A stretch of 62,141 bases of DNA from Pseudonocardia sp. 73-21 (GCF_001899645.1 NZ_MKVV01000064.1:42146-104286), one strand, 5' to 3'; shown: positions 46,850 to 55,393, numbered from the stretch's first letter. Notes: generated by a model not told the origin, from the letters alone. Numbers and translations are program-made.

Positions 46850-47314
46850 GTGACGGACGCAACGGCGGCCGCGGCAGCCCGCCGCAGCCCCACCCAGAAC
46901 CAGCTGGACGCCTGGCGTTCGTTCCTGAGGGCTCACGCCACCATCACCCGCACGCTGGAGGCCGAGCTCGAATCCGAGCAGAAGCTCTCGCTCGCCGCCT
47001 ACGACGTGCTGGTGCAGCTCGCGGAGGCCCCGGGCCGGCAGCTGCGGATGACCGAGCTGGCCGACGCGGTGCTGCTGTCCCGTTCGGGGGTCACCCGGCT
47101 GGTGGACCGCATGGAGCGTTCCGGACTCGTGTCGCGCTGCCCGGTGGAGAGCGACGGGCGCGGCGTGGCCGCCGCGCTGACCGAGGCCGGGCTCAACCGC
47201 CTGCGCGTCGCGTCGCGCACCCACCTGGCCGGGGTGGTGACCCACTTCGCGGCCCGCCTCGACGAGGACGACCTCGCCGCCCTCGACCGGATCAGCCGTC
47301 GCCTGGCCGGGTGA
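46850..47314 (+). CDS. MarR-family regulator
   Basis: A 154-residue winged-helix regulator. LSLAAYDVLVQLAEAPGRQLRMTELADAVLLSRSGVTRLVDRMERSGLVSR is the DNA-binding part with the wing in CPVESDGRGVAAALTEAG. GTG at 46850 is seven bases after TAGGAT (46837-46842), so a leaderless start is favoured over the ATG at 46841, which overlaps the -10. It is divergent from mrp. Its 3' end overlaps the DUF1003 gene by 23 bases. Confidence 0.92.
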   Translation: MTDATAAAAARRSPTQNQLDAWRSFLRAHATITRTLEAELESEQKLSLAAYDVLVQLAEAPGRQLRMTELADAVLLSRSGVTRLVDRMERSGLVSRCPVESDGRGVAAALTEAGLNRLRVASRTHLAGVVTHFAARLDEDDLAALDRISRRLAG

Positions 47315-47813
47315 GCTTCACCTTCCGCTTGCGGACCCGCTCGGACGGCCGCGCGTCGAGGCGTTCGCCCAGCTTCTCCAGCTCGCTGCGCAGGTAGTCG
47401 CGGGTGACGACCTCGCCCACCGCCAGCCGCAGCGCCACGAGCTCGCGGGCCAGGTACTCGGTGTCGGCCTTGGTGCGCTCCGCGCGGGCGCGGTCCTCGT
47501 CCAGGGCGACGCGGTCGCGGTCGTCCTGCCGGTTCTGCGCCAGCAGGATCAGCGGGGCGGCGTAGGCGGCCTGCGTGGAGAACGCCAGGTTGAGCAGGAT
47601 GAACGGGTAGGGGTCCCACTGCCACTGCACCGCCACCACGTTCAGGGCGATCCAGAAGAACACGATCACCGTCTGGATCGCGAGGAACCGGCCGGTGCCC
47701 AGGAACCGGGCGATCCGCTCCGAGAACCGGGCGAACCCGTCCGGGTCGATCTCGAAACGGCTGCGGCCCAGCCGGGGCTGGTCCAGCTTCCGCCGCTGTG
47801 TTATCTCGGGCAT
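47292..47813 (-). CDS. DUF1003 membrane protein
   Basis: A 173-residue DUF1003 protein. Two transmembrane helices lie at about 44-64 (AIQTVIVFFWIALNVVAVQW) and 72-92 (FILLNLAFSTQAAYAAPLILL). The conserved QNRQDDRDR motif and a long cytoplasmic helical tail follow. The function is unknown, with links to magnesium or ion transport by neighbourhood. It follows the MgtE-like gene by nine bases, an order recalled from mycobacteria (Rv1231c-Rv1232c). Confidence 0.93.
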   Translation of the reverse strand: MPEITQRRKLDQPRLGRSRFEIDPDGFARFSERIARFLGTGRFLAIQTVIVFFWIALNVVAVQWQWDPYPFILLNLAFSTQAAYAAPLILLAQNRQDDRDRVALDEDRARAERTKADTEYLARELVALRLAVGEVVTRDYLRSELEKLGERLDARPSERVRKRKVKLTRPGDG

Positions 47814-47822
47814 GGGGCGCTC

Positions 47823-49133
47823 TCAGGCATCGGCCACCTCGATCGGTTCCCGGTGGTTCGTCTCGGGTCGGTGGCTCTCGCCGTCGCGCTCGCGACCGTC
47901 GTCGGTCAGGCGGTCGCGCCAGTCCGCGGGCAGCAGGTGTTCGAGCACGTCGTCGACGGTGACGGCGCCGAGCAGGTGGTCCTCGTCGTCGACGACCGGG
48001 CCGGCCACCAGGTTGTAGGCGGCGAGGTAGCGGGTGATCTCGCTGAGCGTGGCGTCCGGGGACAGGCGGGCGAGGTCGGTGTCGATGACGGCCGCCACCA
48101 GCTCGAACGGGGCCTCGCGCAGCAGCCGTTGGACGTGCGCGCAGCCGAGGTAGCGGCCCGTCGGCGTCTCGGCGGGGGCGCGGCAGACGAACACCATGCT
48201 GGCCAGCGCGGGCGGGATGTCGGGGTTGCGGATGCGGGCCAGCGCCTCCGCGACGGTGGCGTCCGGGCGCAGGATGATCGGCTCGGGCGTCATGAGACCA
48301 CCGGCCGTGTCCGACGAGTACGACAGCAGGCGCCGGACGGGCTCCGAGTCCTCGGGCTCCATCAGCTCCAGCAGGGCCGCGGCGTCGGCGTCGGACATCT
48401 CGCCGAGCAGGTCGGCGGCGTCGTCGGGCGACATCGCCTCCAGCACGTCGGCGGCCCGCTCGACCTCCAGGTGGGCCAGCAGGGCGCGCTGGTCGTCCTC
48501 GGACATCTCCTCGAAGATGTCGGCGAGGCGCTCGTCGTCGAGGGCGTCGATCACCTCGAACTGCCGCTTCTCGGGCAGCTCCGAGAGCGTGGACGCGACG
48601 TCGGCCGGGCGCATGGTCTCGAACACCGACAGCAGGCCCGCGGTGCCCTGACGGTCGGTCAGGGTCAGGCCGCTGACGGCGTTCCAGGTCAGCACCTGCA
48701 CCTCGCCGCGGCGCGCGAGGCGGTGGCGCCGGACCCGCACGGCCAGCCGCCCGACCACCCAGTCCCGCGACCGGGTCGGCTCGACGGCGGCGTCGACCAC
48801 CACGGCGTCGGTGCCGGACTCGATGATCCGCACCTGCGCGTCGAGCAGCTGCCCGAGCACGAGCGTCTCGTTGGGCCGTTGGGCGAAGCCGCGCAGGCTC
48901 ACCGACCCCGTGGACAGCGTGACGGCGACCGGGTCGATCGCGGTGACCCGCAGCATCGGCACGAAGATCCGTCGCCGGGTGACCATCTCGACGACCATGC
49001 CGAGCACCCGGGGCGGGCTCGCGTCGACCCGCAGGCTCACGACGAGGTCGCGCACCTTGCCGATCCGCTCGCCGTCCGGGCCGAAGACGGGCAGCCCGGC
49101 CAGCCGCGCGACGAAGACCCGCTCGGTACCCAT
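47823..49133 (-). CDS. MgtE-N/CBS protein without membrane domain
   Basis: A 436-residue soluble protein. An N-terminal PRC-barrel-like part (LPVFGPDGERIGKVRDLVVSL) is followed by an MgtE_N superhelix (about 190-290; MRPADVASTLSELPEKRQFEVIDAL...MSPDDAADLLGEM). A pair of CBS domains (about 295-410) ends with LLGAVTVDDVLEHLLP. The five-helix Mg2+ channel of MgtE is absent, so it is a sensor or regulator rather than a channel. TAGGCT lies seven bases before the ATG. Confidence 0.92.
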   Translation of the reverse strand: MGTERVFVARLAGLPVFGPDGERIGKVRDLVVSLRVDASPPRVLGMVVEMVTRRRIFVPMLRVTAIDPVAVTLSTGSVSLRGFAQRPNETLVLGQLLDAQVRIIESGTDAVVVDAAVEPTRSRDWVVGRLAVRVRRHRLARRGEVQVLTWNAVSGLTLTDRQGTAGLLSVFETMRPADVASTLSELPEKRQFEVIDALDDERLADIFEEMSEDDQRALLAHLEVERAADVLEAMSPDDAADLLGEMSDADAAALLELMEPEDSEPVRRLLSYSSDTAGGLMTPEPIILRPDATVAEALARIRNPDIPPALASMVFVCRAPAETPTGRYLGCAHVQRLLREAPFELVAAVIDTDLARLSPDATLSEITRYLAAYNLVAGPVVDDEDHLLGAVTVDDVLEHLLPADWRDRLTDDGRERDGESHRPETNHREPIEVADA

Positions 49134-49314
49134 ACCGCGCAGCCTAGGGTCCGCGACTTGTTGGCCTGCCGTTGGAGGACCGCCCGCATGGTGGAATCAG
49201 GGACGACTGCGTGAGAAACCAATCACCTCGGGCGGCTCGGGCGCCGCGGACGTGCCAGCATCCTCGCCAGCACCGGATCTCGACTCTTGACGATCTCGAC
49301 GAGGAGTTCACCCG

Positions 49315-50274
49315 ATGACCAACCAGTTGCGCCCCCGCCGGTCCTGCCTGGCGGTGCCCGGATCCAGCCAGAAGTTCATCGACAAGGCCCGCACGCTGAA
49401 CTCGGACCAGATCTTCCTGGACCTCGAGGACGCCTGCGCGCCGCTGGCCAAGCCGGGTGCGCGCAAGACGATCGTCGCGGCGCTGAACGAGGGCGGCTGG
49501 GGCGAGAAGATCCGCGTCGTCCGGGTGAACGACTGGACCACCGAGTGGACCTACCGCGACGTCACCGAGGTCGTGGAGGGCGCGGGCGCCAACCTCGACG
49601 CGATCATGCTGCCCAAGGTGCAGACGCCCGAGCAGGTCGTCGCCCTGGACCTGCTGCTCACCCAGATCGAGAAGTCGCTGGGCTACGAGGTCGGCAGGAT
49701 CGGGATCGAGGCGCAGATCGAGAACGCGCTGGGCCTGATCAACGTGGACAAGATCGCGACGGCCAGCCCGCGCGTCGAGACCATCATCTTCGGCCCGGCC
49801 GACTTCATGGCGTCGATCAACATGAAGAGCCTCGTGGTGGGCGAGCAGCCCCCCGGCTACGACGTGGGCGACGCCTACCACCACATCCTCATGAGCATCC
49901 TCATGGCGGCCCGCGCCCACGACAAGCAGGCCATCGACGGCCCGTTCCTGCAGATCCGCGACGTCGAGGCGTTCACGCGCGTGGCCGGCCGCTCCGCCGC
50001 CCTGGGCTACGACGGCAAGTGGGTGCTGCACCCCGGCCAGATCGACGCGGCCAACGAGACCTTCAGCCCCACCCAGAAGGACTACGACCACGCCGAGAAC
50101 ATCCTCGACGCCTACGAGTACTTCACCTCCGAGGCCGGCGGCAAGAAGGGCTCGGCGATGATCGGCGACGAGATGATCGACGAGGCGTCGCGGAAGATGG
50201 CGCTGGTGATCTCGGGCAAGGGCCGCGCCGCGGGCATGGAGCGGACGGACAAGTGGACCCCGCCGGAGAGCTGA
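49315..50274 (+). CDS. HpcH/HpaI-type CitE-like lyase
   Basis: A 319-residue TIM-barrel lyase of the citrate-lyase-beta / malyl-CoA-lyase group. RRSCLAVPGSSQKFIDKA is the start motif. The Mg2+ Glu and Asp residues are in FLDLEDACAPLAK, GIEAQIENALGL and FGPADFMASI. HPGQIDAANETFSPT closes the barrel. It probably cleaves or forms an L-malyl-CoA or beta-methylmalyl-CoA-like ester. An acyl-CoA dehydrogenase follows nearby, which fits CoA-acid metabolism. GAGGAG at 49300 supports the ATG. Confidence 0.92.
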   Translation: MTNQLRPRRSCLAVPGSSQKFIDKARTLNSDQIFLDLEDACAPLAKPGARKTIVAALNEGGWGEKIRVVRVNDWTTEWTYRDVTEVVEGAGANLDAIMLPKVQTPEQVVALDLLLTQIEKSLGYEVGRIGIEAQIENALGLINVDKIATASPRVETIIFGPADFMASINMKSLVVGEQPPGYDVGDAYHHILMSILMAARAHDKQAIDGPFLQIRDVEAFTRVAGRSAALGYDGKWVLHPGQIDAANETFSPTQKDYDHAENILDAYEYFTSEAGGKKGSAMIGDEMIDEASRKMALVISGKGRAAGMERTDKWTPPES

Positions 50275-50305
50275 CCGCCGACGCACGTGGTCCCGCGGAC
50301 GCGGC

Positions 50306-50599
50306 ATGACCGACGAGCCCAACCCCTGGGCGGTGTCGATCGAGGAGCAGACGGGCGCGAAGAACAAGCGGCAGTGGCATCTCACCGCCGTGCGCCGCTA
50401 CCCCGACTGCGCCACCGCCCGGGGCGAGGCCGAGCGCATCGCGCGCACCCACGTCCCGGAGAACCCCGCCTCGCCCGTGGAGCGCATGGTGATGTGCAGC
50501 GACCCCGACGCGTTCCTCGTGGCGCTGCGGGGCCGGCTGGGCGGGGTGTTCCACATGCGGGTGTCGGTGTGGGAGGTCGTCGGCCTGTACGAGCGGTGA
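50306..50599 (+). CDS. Small hypothetical protein
   Basis: A 97-residue cytoplasmic protein with no family I recognise. It begins 31 bases after the lyase gene and reads in the same direction, so it is probably co-transcribed. Composition is ordinary for a globular protein, with predicted strand and helix alternation (KRQWHLTAVRRYPDC, FHMRVSVWEVVGLYER). It has no signal peptide and a short charged N-terminus. Good codon bias supports coding. Confidence 0.7.
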   Translation: MTDEPNPWAVSIEEQTGAKNKRQWHLTAVRRYPDCATARGEAERIARTHVPENPASPVERMVMCSDPDAFLVALRGRLGGVFHMRVSVWEVVGLYER

Positions 50600-50603
50600 C
50601 GGC

Positions 50604-50987
50604 TCAGCCGGCGCCGAACACCGCGGCCAGGGTGTTCCAGCGGTTGATCTCACAGCCGTCGGTGCGCTCGTAGCCCGCGTTCACCGGCGTGCCCCGCCAG
50701 GTGCCCACGATGGTGGCCGTCTGCGGGCCGCCGTAGATCTCGGTGCAGGCCACGTCGGCCGGTTTCGGGGCGAACGGGTCGCCGGCCGCGTCGACGGCGG
50801 CGCAGGCCGCGGCGGGCTGCGGGTGGTCGCCGCCGGGGGGATCGCAGGTGAGCGTCCAGGTGCGGGGGGCGGCGCCGACGTCGTCGACCACCGTGACGGT
50901 GAGCCTGCTCGCCGACCGTTCCCGGGCGGTGCTCCCGCACGCCGCCAGCACCAGAGCCGCGAGGAGCAGCGCCGCCGTGAACCGCAT
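50604..50987 (-). CDS. Subtilisin-inhibitor-like (SSI) lipoprotein
   Basis: A 127-residue lipoprotein. The signal ends in LVLAAC (Cys16). The mature domain matches the SSI-family pattern: WTLTCDPPGGDHPQPAAACAAVDA, then ACTEIYGGPQTATIVGTWRGTPV and DGCEINRWNTLA. The Cys residues needed for the two disulfides are present. SSI proteins inhibit subtilisin-like serine proteases outside the cell. A membrane-anchored version could protect the surface. It converges with the small hypothetical gene. Confidence 0.88.
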   Translation of the reverse strand: MRFTAALLLAALVLAACGSTARERSASRLTVTVVDDVGAAPRTWTLTCDPPGGDHPQPAAACAAVDAAGDPFAPKPADVACTEIYGGPQTATIVGTWRGTPVNAGYERTDGCEINRWNTLAAVFGAG

Positions 50988-51138
50988 GGCGCCAGTGTGC
51001 CGTGCGGGCGGGTGAGGACCTTCACAGCCTGTTGGGCGCGCTAGGTATGCCACGCGGGAGATACTGCGAACCGACAACCCAGCGCCGGGAGCAGCACCGT
51101 CCCCTTCCCGGCGGCCGCGACGTACGCCAGGAGGAACC

Positions 51139-52332
51139 ATGGCCCGGCTCGCCCAGACCGCCGGTCTCACCGAGATCCAGGAAGAGATCCTGTCCACGGT
51201 CAAGACGTTCGTGGACAAGGAGATCATCCCGCACGCCACCGCCCTCGAGCACGCCGACGCCTACCCGCAGGACATCGTCGACGGCATGAAGGAGATGGGC
51301 CTGTTCGGGCTCACCATCCCCGAGGAGTACGGCGGCCTCGGCGAGTCGCTGCTGACCTACGCGCTCGTCGTCGAGCAGATCGCGCGCGGCTGGATGAGCG
51401 TCTCCGGCGTGATCAACACCCACTTCATCGTGGCCTACATGCTGATGCACCACGGCACCGAGGAGCAGAAGCAGCGCTACCTCCCCCAGATGGCGCTGGG
51501 GGAGACGCGCGGCTCGTTCTCGATGTCCGAGCCCGACCTCGGCTCCGACGTCGCGGCGATCAAGACGAAGGCCGTGCAGGACGGTGACGAGTTCGTCATC
51601 GACGGGGCCAAGATGTGGCTGACCAACGGCGGCACGTCGACGCTGACCGCGGTGCTCGTCAAGACCGACGAGGGCGCGCCCAAGCCCTACCAGAACCTCA
51701 CCACCTTCCTGGTCGAGAAGCCGGTCGGGTACGGCGAGGTCGCCCCCGGCCTGCTGATCCCCGGCAAGATCGACAAGATGGGCTACAAGGGCGTCGACAC
51801 CACCGAGATGGTGTTCAAGGGCCACCGCGTCCCCGCCGACCGCATCCTCGGCGGCAAACGCGGCGCCGGCTTCGCGCAGATGATGGACGGCGTCGAGGTC
51901 GGCCGCGTCAACGTCGCCGCCCGCGCCTGTGGCATCTCGATCCGCGCGTTCGAGCTCGCGGCCGAGTACGCCCAGCAGCGCTCCACGTTCGGCAAGCCGA
52001 TCGCCGAGCACCAGGCCATCGCGTTCAAGCTGGCCGAGATGGGCACCAAGGTCGAGGCGGCCCACCACATGATGGTCAACGCCGCGCGGCTCAAGGACTC
52101 CGGCAACCGCAACGACGTCGAGGCCGGCATGGCCAAGCTGATCGCGTCGGAGTACTGCGCCGAGGTCACCCAGGACGCGTTCCGCATCCACGGCGGCTAC
52201 GGCTACTCCAAGGAGTACGAGATCGAGCGCCTCATGCGCGAGGCGCCGTTCCTGCTCATCGGCGAGGGCACCTCCGAGATCCAGAAGACGATCATCAGCC
52301 GGGGGCTGCTGCGGGAGTACAGGAGCCGCTGA
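51139..52332 (+). CDS. Acyl-CoA dehydrogenase
   Basis: A 397-residue FAD flavoenzyme that introduces the alpha,beta double bond in acyl-CoA. GLTIPEEYGGLGESLLTYALV, FSMSEPDLGSDVAAIKTKA (FAD) and RSTFGKPIAEHQAIAFKLAEM are the family motifs. The C-terminal catalytic segment is LLIGEGTSEIQK. Strong AGGAGG precedes the ATG. Length is normal. The neighbouring CitE-like lyase suggests a short or branched acyl-CoA route, but substrate length cannot be read. Confidence 0.94.
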   Translation: MARLAQTAGLTEIQEEILSTVKTFVDKEIIPHATALEHADAYPQDIVDGMKEMGLFGLTIPEEYGGLGESLLTYALVVEQIARGWMSVSGVINTHFIVAYMLMHHGTEEQKQRYLPQMALGETRGSFSMSEPDLGSDVAAIKTKAVQDGDEFVIDGAKMWLTNGGTSTLTAVLVKTDEGAPKPYQNLTTFLVEKPVGYGEVAPGLLIPGKIDKMGYKGVDTTEMVFKGHRVPADRILGGKRGAGFAQMMDGVEVGRVNVAARACGISIRAFELAAEYAQQRSTFGKPIAEHQAIAFKLAEMGTKVEAAHHMMVNAARLKDSGNRNDVEAGMAKLIASEYCAEVTQDAFRIHGGYGYSKEYEIERLMREAPFLLIGEGTSEIQKTIISRGLLREYRSR

Positions 52333-52339
52333 GGCGCTT

Positions 52340-52462
52340 GTGTCGATCATCGTGGTGACACGGCGCTCCCGGCAGATGCTCGTGGGCGGGAACGCCGCGC
52401 TCATGGCGTCCGGTGGGCGGTACGCGGAGCTGTTCGCGGTGGTCGCGGCGGGCTACCGCTGA
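52340..52462 (+). pseudogene. Remnant of an ABC exporter ATPase C-terminus
   Basis: A 41-codon frame encodes IIVVTRRSRQMLVGGN followed by AALMASGGRYAELFAVVAAGYR. The last 22 residues are the typical C-terminus of MsbA/MdlB-type ABC exporters (HAALMA-GGRYAELF-LQA-GYR), and IVV matches the strand before it. The intervening residues do not fit, suggesting a frameshift or decay. No upstream part of such a gene remains; the preceding 1.2 kb is the intact acyl-CoA dehydrogenase. Confidence 0.55.
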
Positions 52463-52560
52463 CCCCACGGTGTGACGTTCCCGTGTGACCGGCACTACGG
52501 TGCCGGTCGGTGCGTTGACATGATGGACAAAGCACCCACCACCATTTCGAGGAGGCCCCC

Positions 52561-53079
52561 GTGACCACACCGTTCGGCGGGCCCGCGCGCACCGCGCCCG
52601 GCCTGCCCAACCTGCCCACCCCCCCCACCGGCTGGCCGGTCGGTTCCTACGCCACCTACGAGGAGGCGCAGCGGGCCGTCGACCACCTGGCCGACTCCGA
52701 CTTCCCGGTCCGCGACGTCACCATCGTCGGGGTCGACCTGATGCTCGTCGAGCGCGTGATCGGCCGCCTCACCTGGGGCCGGGTGCTCGCGTCCGGCGCG
52801 GCGTCGGGAGCCTGGTTCGGTCTGTTCGTCGGTCTGGTGCTGAGCTTCTTCAGCGCCGAGTCCAACCCGCTGGGCGCCATCGTCTCCAGCCTCGTCATCG
52901 GCATCGTGTTCTTCACGATCTTCGCGGCCGTCAGCTACCGCGCCAGCGCGGGTCGTCGGGACTTCACGTCGTCGAGCCAGATGGTGGCCGGCCGCTACGA
53001 CGTGCTCTGCCAGCCCCGCAACGCGGAGAAGGCCCGGGAACTGCTGGCCAAGCTCGCGATGGGCCCCAACCAGCTCTGA
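52561..53079 (+). CDS. General stress protein with YflT-like domain and glycine-zipper helices
   Basis: A 172-residue protein. A Pro-rich start is followed by GSYATYEEAQRAVDHLADSDFPVRDVTIVG, the heat-induced-stress-protein YflT-like ferredoxin fold. Two membrane-like hydrophobic helices (about 80-97 and 103-122; WFGLFVGLVLSFF and VSSLVIGIVFFTIFAAV) resemble a hairpin anchor. The C-terminal part returns to the cytoplasm (YDVLCQPRNAEKARELLAKL). GAGGAGG precedes the GTG. The function is unknown beyond association with stress. Confidence 0.88.
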   Translation: MTTPFGGPARTAPGLPNLPTPPTGWPVGSYATYEEAQRAVDHLADSDFPVRDVTIVGVDLMLVERVIGRLTWGRVLASGAASGAWFGLFVGLVLSFFSAESNPLGAIVSSLVIGIVFFTIFAAVSYRASAGRRDFTSSSQMVAGRYDVLCQPRNAEKARELLAKLAMGPNQL

Positions 53080-53088
53080 CCCTTCCGC

Positions 53089-54684
53089 TCATGAGGCGAA
53101 GGCGGTCAGGAAGCGGTCCCGGAAGGCGTCCATCCGCCAGACCGGGGCCTGCGGGCCGGGTTTCAGGCCGTCCTGCCAGCCCCAGCCGGAGATCCGCGCC
53201 AGCACGGCCGGGTCGCGGGCGACGACCGTGATCGGCACGTCCCGGCTCGCGTTGCTGCCGGTGACGATCGGGGACGGCTGGTGGTCGCCGAGGAAGATCA
53301 GCACCAGGTTCTGGTCGCCGTAGGTCTCCACGTAGGAGATGAGGCTCGACAGCGAGTAGGCGATGGCGTCGCGGTAGCCGGCGCGGGCCCGGGCGGGGTC
53401 GGCGAGCACGGAGTCGCTCGGCTCGCCGGCGCCGCCCATCGTGTCGTAGACCGAGCCGTCGCCGACGGCGTTCCAGCCGACCAGCTTCGGGATGTGAGCC
53501 CACGGCCAGTGGCTGGTGACCAGCGGGATCTCCGCCATCAGCGGGCCGTGGCCGGGCTTCGCGCGTTCGTCGCGCTGGAACTCCGCCAGCGTGTACTGGT
53601 CGGGGGTCTGGAACCGGTTGAAGTCCTTGGCGGCGTTGCCCATGGTCCGGGAGTCGCGCACCTCGTCGATGCCGAAGAAGCGGGCCTCCGGCCAGTCGGA
53701 CGACGTGCCGGGCATGACGGCCACCGTCTGCCACCCCGCGTCCTTGAACGCGCTGGTCAGGGTGAGCCGGTTGCTGCCGACGACCTGGTCGTGGGTCTGC
53801 TGGTTGGTGACCCACAGCCCGGACAGCAGCGTGGCGTGGGCGAGCCAGCTGCCGCCTCCGGCCGTCGAGGAGGTGAGGAACGCGCTGCGGGAGCCGTAGC
53901 CGGCCGCGGCGAGGCGGCGGGTGCCGTCGTCGAGCACCGGGTCGACGACGGGCGCGAGCCCCGGGTCCTCCAGCGCGCTGCGCCCGTAGCTCTCGACGAA
54001 CGTCAGCACGACGTCCTTGCCCCGCAGGCCGCCGAGCAGGGCTGGGGTGTCGTGGAAGGGGTCGGGCGCGGCGAAGGCGTCCTCGAACGCGGCCTGGTCG
54101 CGCAGGCTCACGGGGACCTGCTCCGCCTTCTGCACGGCGAGCGAGGCTGCGTTGCGCGACGCGACCGGCACCGGGGCCACCAGCTGGGCCCCGAGCGCGG
54201 CGCACACGAGCCAGCCGGCCGTCAGCACCACGAGCGCGCGGGTGGCACCGGTCCGGCGTCGGACGACGACCCGGGAGAGCCGCGCGACCGCGACCGTCGT
54301 GCCGAGGACGAGGGCGACCACGGCGAGCAGGGCGAGCGCCGCCGCGCCGACGGCGCCCACCGGGCCGTAGGAGTCGGCGAGGAACGACGCGGCGTCGCCG
54401 AAGTAGGTCCAGTCCGTCACGGGGTCGAACGGCCGGGCCAGTACCGCGAGGAACCCCATGTCGACGATCTTCAGGACCGTCAGGAGGCCGAGCAGTGCCC
54501 CGCCGGTGAGCGCCACCGGCCGCCGCCACCGCGCGGGCAGCACGAGCAGGACCCCCACGGCGACGAGCGCCTCCACCGGGATGCGGACGAACGCGAGCGG
54601 CGTGAGCTGACCGATCTCCCGGGGGAGGACGAGCGCGGCGAACACCAGCACCGCCGCGAGGAGCGTGGTGACCCGCCGCGTCAC
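53089..54684 (-). CDS. LTA-synthase-like membrane sulfatase/phosphatase
   Basis: A 531-residue alkaline-phosphatase-superfamily enzyme. About five transmembrane helices lie in residues 1-180. The extracellular catalytic domain has VVLTFVESYGRSAL at its start. A nucleophile Thr or Ser probably lies in STAGGGSWLAHATLLSG, and metal sites are MPGTSSDWPEARFFGID and FLGDHQPSP. Lipoteichoic-acid synthases and phosphoglycerol transferases share this layout. Actinobacteria of this type lack classical LTA, so the substrate may be another phospho-polymer or lipid. The GTG start overlaps the ribA stop, coupling it to the orphan pyrimidine/pterin-like cluster. Confidence 0.88.
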   Translation of the reverse strand: MTRRVTTLLAAVLVFAALVLPREIGQLTPLAFVRIPVEALVAVGVLLVLPARWRRPVALTGGALLGLLTVLKIVDMGFLAVLARPFDPVTDWTYFGDAASFLADSYGPVGAVGAAALALLAVVALVLGTTVAVARLSRVVVRRRTGATRALVVLTAGWLVCAALGAQLVAPVPVASRNAASLAVQKAEQVPVSLRDQAAFEDAFAAPDPFHDTPALLGGLRGKDVVLTFVESYGRSALEDPGLAPVVDPVLDDGTRRLAAAGYGSRSAFLTSSTAGGGSWLAHATLLSGLWVTNQQTHDQVVGSNRLTLTSAFKDAGWQTVAVMPGTSSDWPEARFFGIDEVRDSRTMGNAAKDFNRFQTPDQYTLAEFQRDERAKPGHGPLMAEIPLVTSHWPWAHIPKLVGWNAVGDGSVYDTMGGAGEPSDSVLADPARARAGYRDAIAYSLSSLISYVETYGDQNLVLIFLGDHQPSPIVTGSNASRDVPITVVARDPAVLARISGWGWQDGLKPGPQAPVWRMDAFRDRFLTAFAS

Positions 54685-55352
54685 CGCGCCACCGGGTCCA
54701 GCTGCGGGAGGTGGTGGCCGAGGCGGTCGCGCTTCGCGGTGAGGTAGCGGACGTTGTACTCGTCCACCGGCTCGAGCAGCGGGACGCGCTCGGTGACCTC
54801 GATGCCGGCCCGGGTGAGCGCGTCGACCTTGTCGGAGCTGTTGGACAGCAGCCGCACCGCGCCGACGCCGAGATGGCGCAGCACCCGCGCCGCCGCGCCG
54901 AAGTCGCGGATGTCGACGGGGAGCCCGAGCGCGGTGGCCGAGTCGACCGTGTCGAGGCCCTGCTCGTCCTGCAGGACGTGCGTGCGGACCTTCGCGACCA
55001 GCCCGATCCCGCGGCCCTCGTGCCCGCGCAGGTAGACCAGCACGCCGGTCCCCTCGGCGACGATCGCGTCCAGCGCCGAGCCCAGCTGCGCCCCGCACTC
55101 GCACCGCAGCGCCCCGAAGACGTCGCCGGTGAGGCACTCGGAGTGCACCCGCACCAGCACGTCGTCCCGCGAGCGGAGGTCGCCGTGCACCAGCGCCATG
55201 TGCTCGGGTCCGTCGAGGCGGTCCCGGAACGCGACGGCGCGGAACATCCCGCGACGCGTCATGAGGTCCGACGCGGCGACGTCGACCAGACCGCTGTGCT
55301 CGCTGGTTCCCTGCCCGTTCGTTCCCTGCCCGTTCGTTTCCTGCCCGTTCAT
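54681..55352 (-). CDS. ribA: GTP cyclohydrolase II-like, Tyr105-to-His variant
   Basis: A 223-residue RibA-type enzyme that opens the imidazole ring of GTP. Zinc Cys73, Cys84 and Cys86 are in ECLTGDVFGALRCEC, and RGHEGRGIGL is the GTP site. The residue equal to E. coli RibA Tyr105 is His125 (KVRTHVLQD against KIRAYALQD). Work on Streptomyces paralogues, as I recall, tied loss of this Tyr to release of the formamidopyrimidine nucleotide instead of full deformylation. The paired creatininase-family gene fits that. The first 20 residues are encoded by a 15-bp tandem repeat. No RibB domain is fused and no rib operon is near, so riboflavin supply is not its obvious role. Confidence 0.9.
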   Translation of the reverse strand: MNGQETNGQGTNGQGTSEHSGLVDVAASDLMTRRGMFRAVAFRDRLDGPEHMALVHGDLRSRDDVLVRVHSECLTGDVFGALRCECGAQLGSALDAIVAEGTGVLVYLRGHEGRGIGLVAKVRTHVLQDEQGLDTVDSATALGLPVDIRDFGAAARVLRHLGVGAVRLLSNSSDKVDALTRAGIEVTERVPLLEPVDEYNVRYLTAKRDRLGHHLPQLDPVAR

Positions 55353-55365
55353 GCCCTGCCCCTTC
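55306..55365 (-). repeat. 15-bp tandem repeat over the ribA start
   Basis: Four units at 55306, 55321, 55336 and 55351 read GTTCCCTGCCCGTTC with small changes. On the coding strand they give NGQGT-like peptides. The ATG at 55352 lies in the fourth unit, so the repeat spans the 5' leader and N-terminus. Confidence 0.9.
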
Positions 55366-55393
55366 GTTGGTTGCCGTGAGAAGGTCCGTCGTG

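Noticed and set aside
45611..47245. Extension of mrp upstream of 46753
   Set aside because: It would run through the divergent MarR gene; the ribosome-binding site and the DUF59 start place the start at 46753.
54681..55352. Riboflavin operon membership of ribA
   Set aside because: No ribB, ribD, ribE or ribH lies nearby and no FMN-riboswitch-like leader is seen; the neighbours are the orphan cluster.
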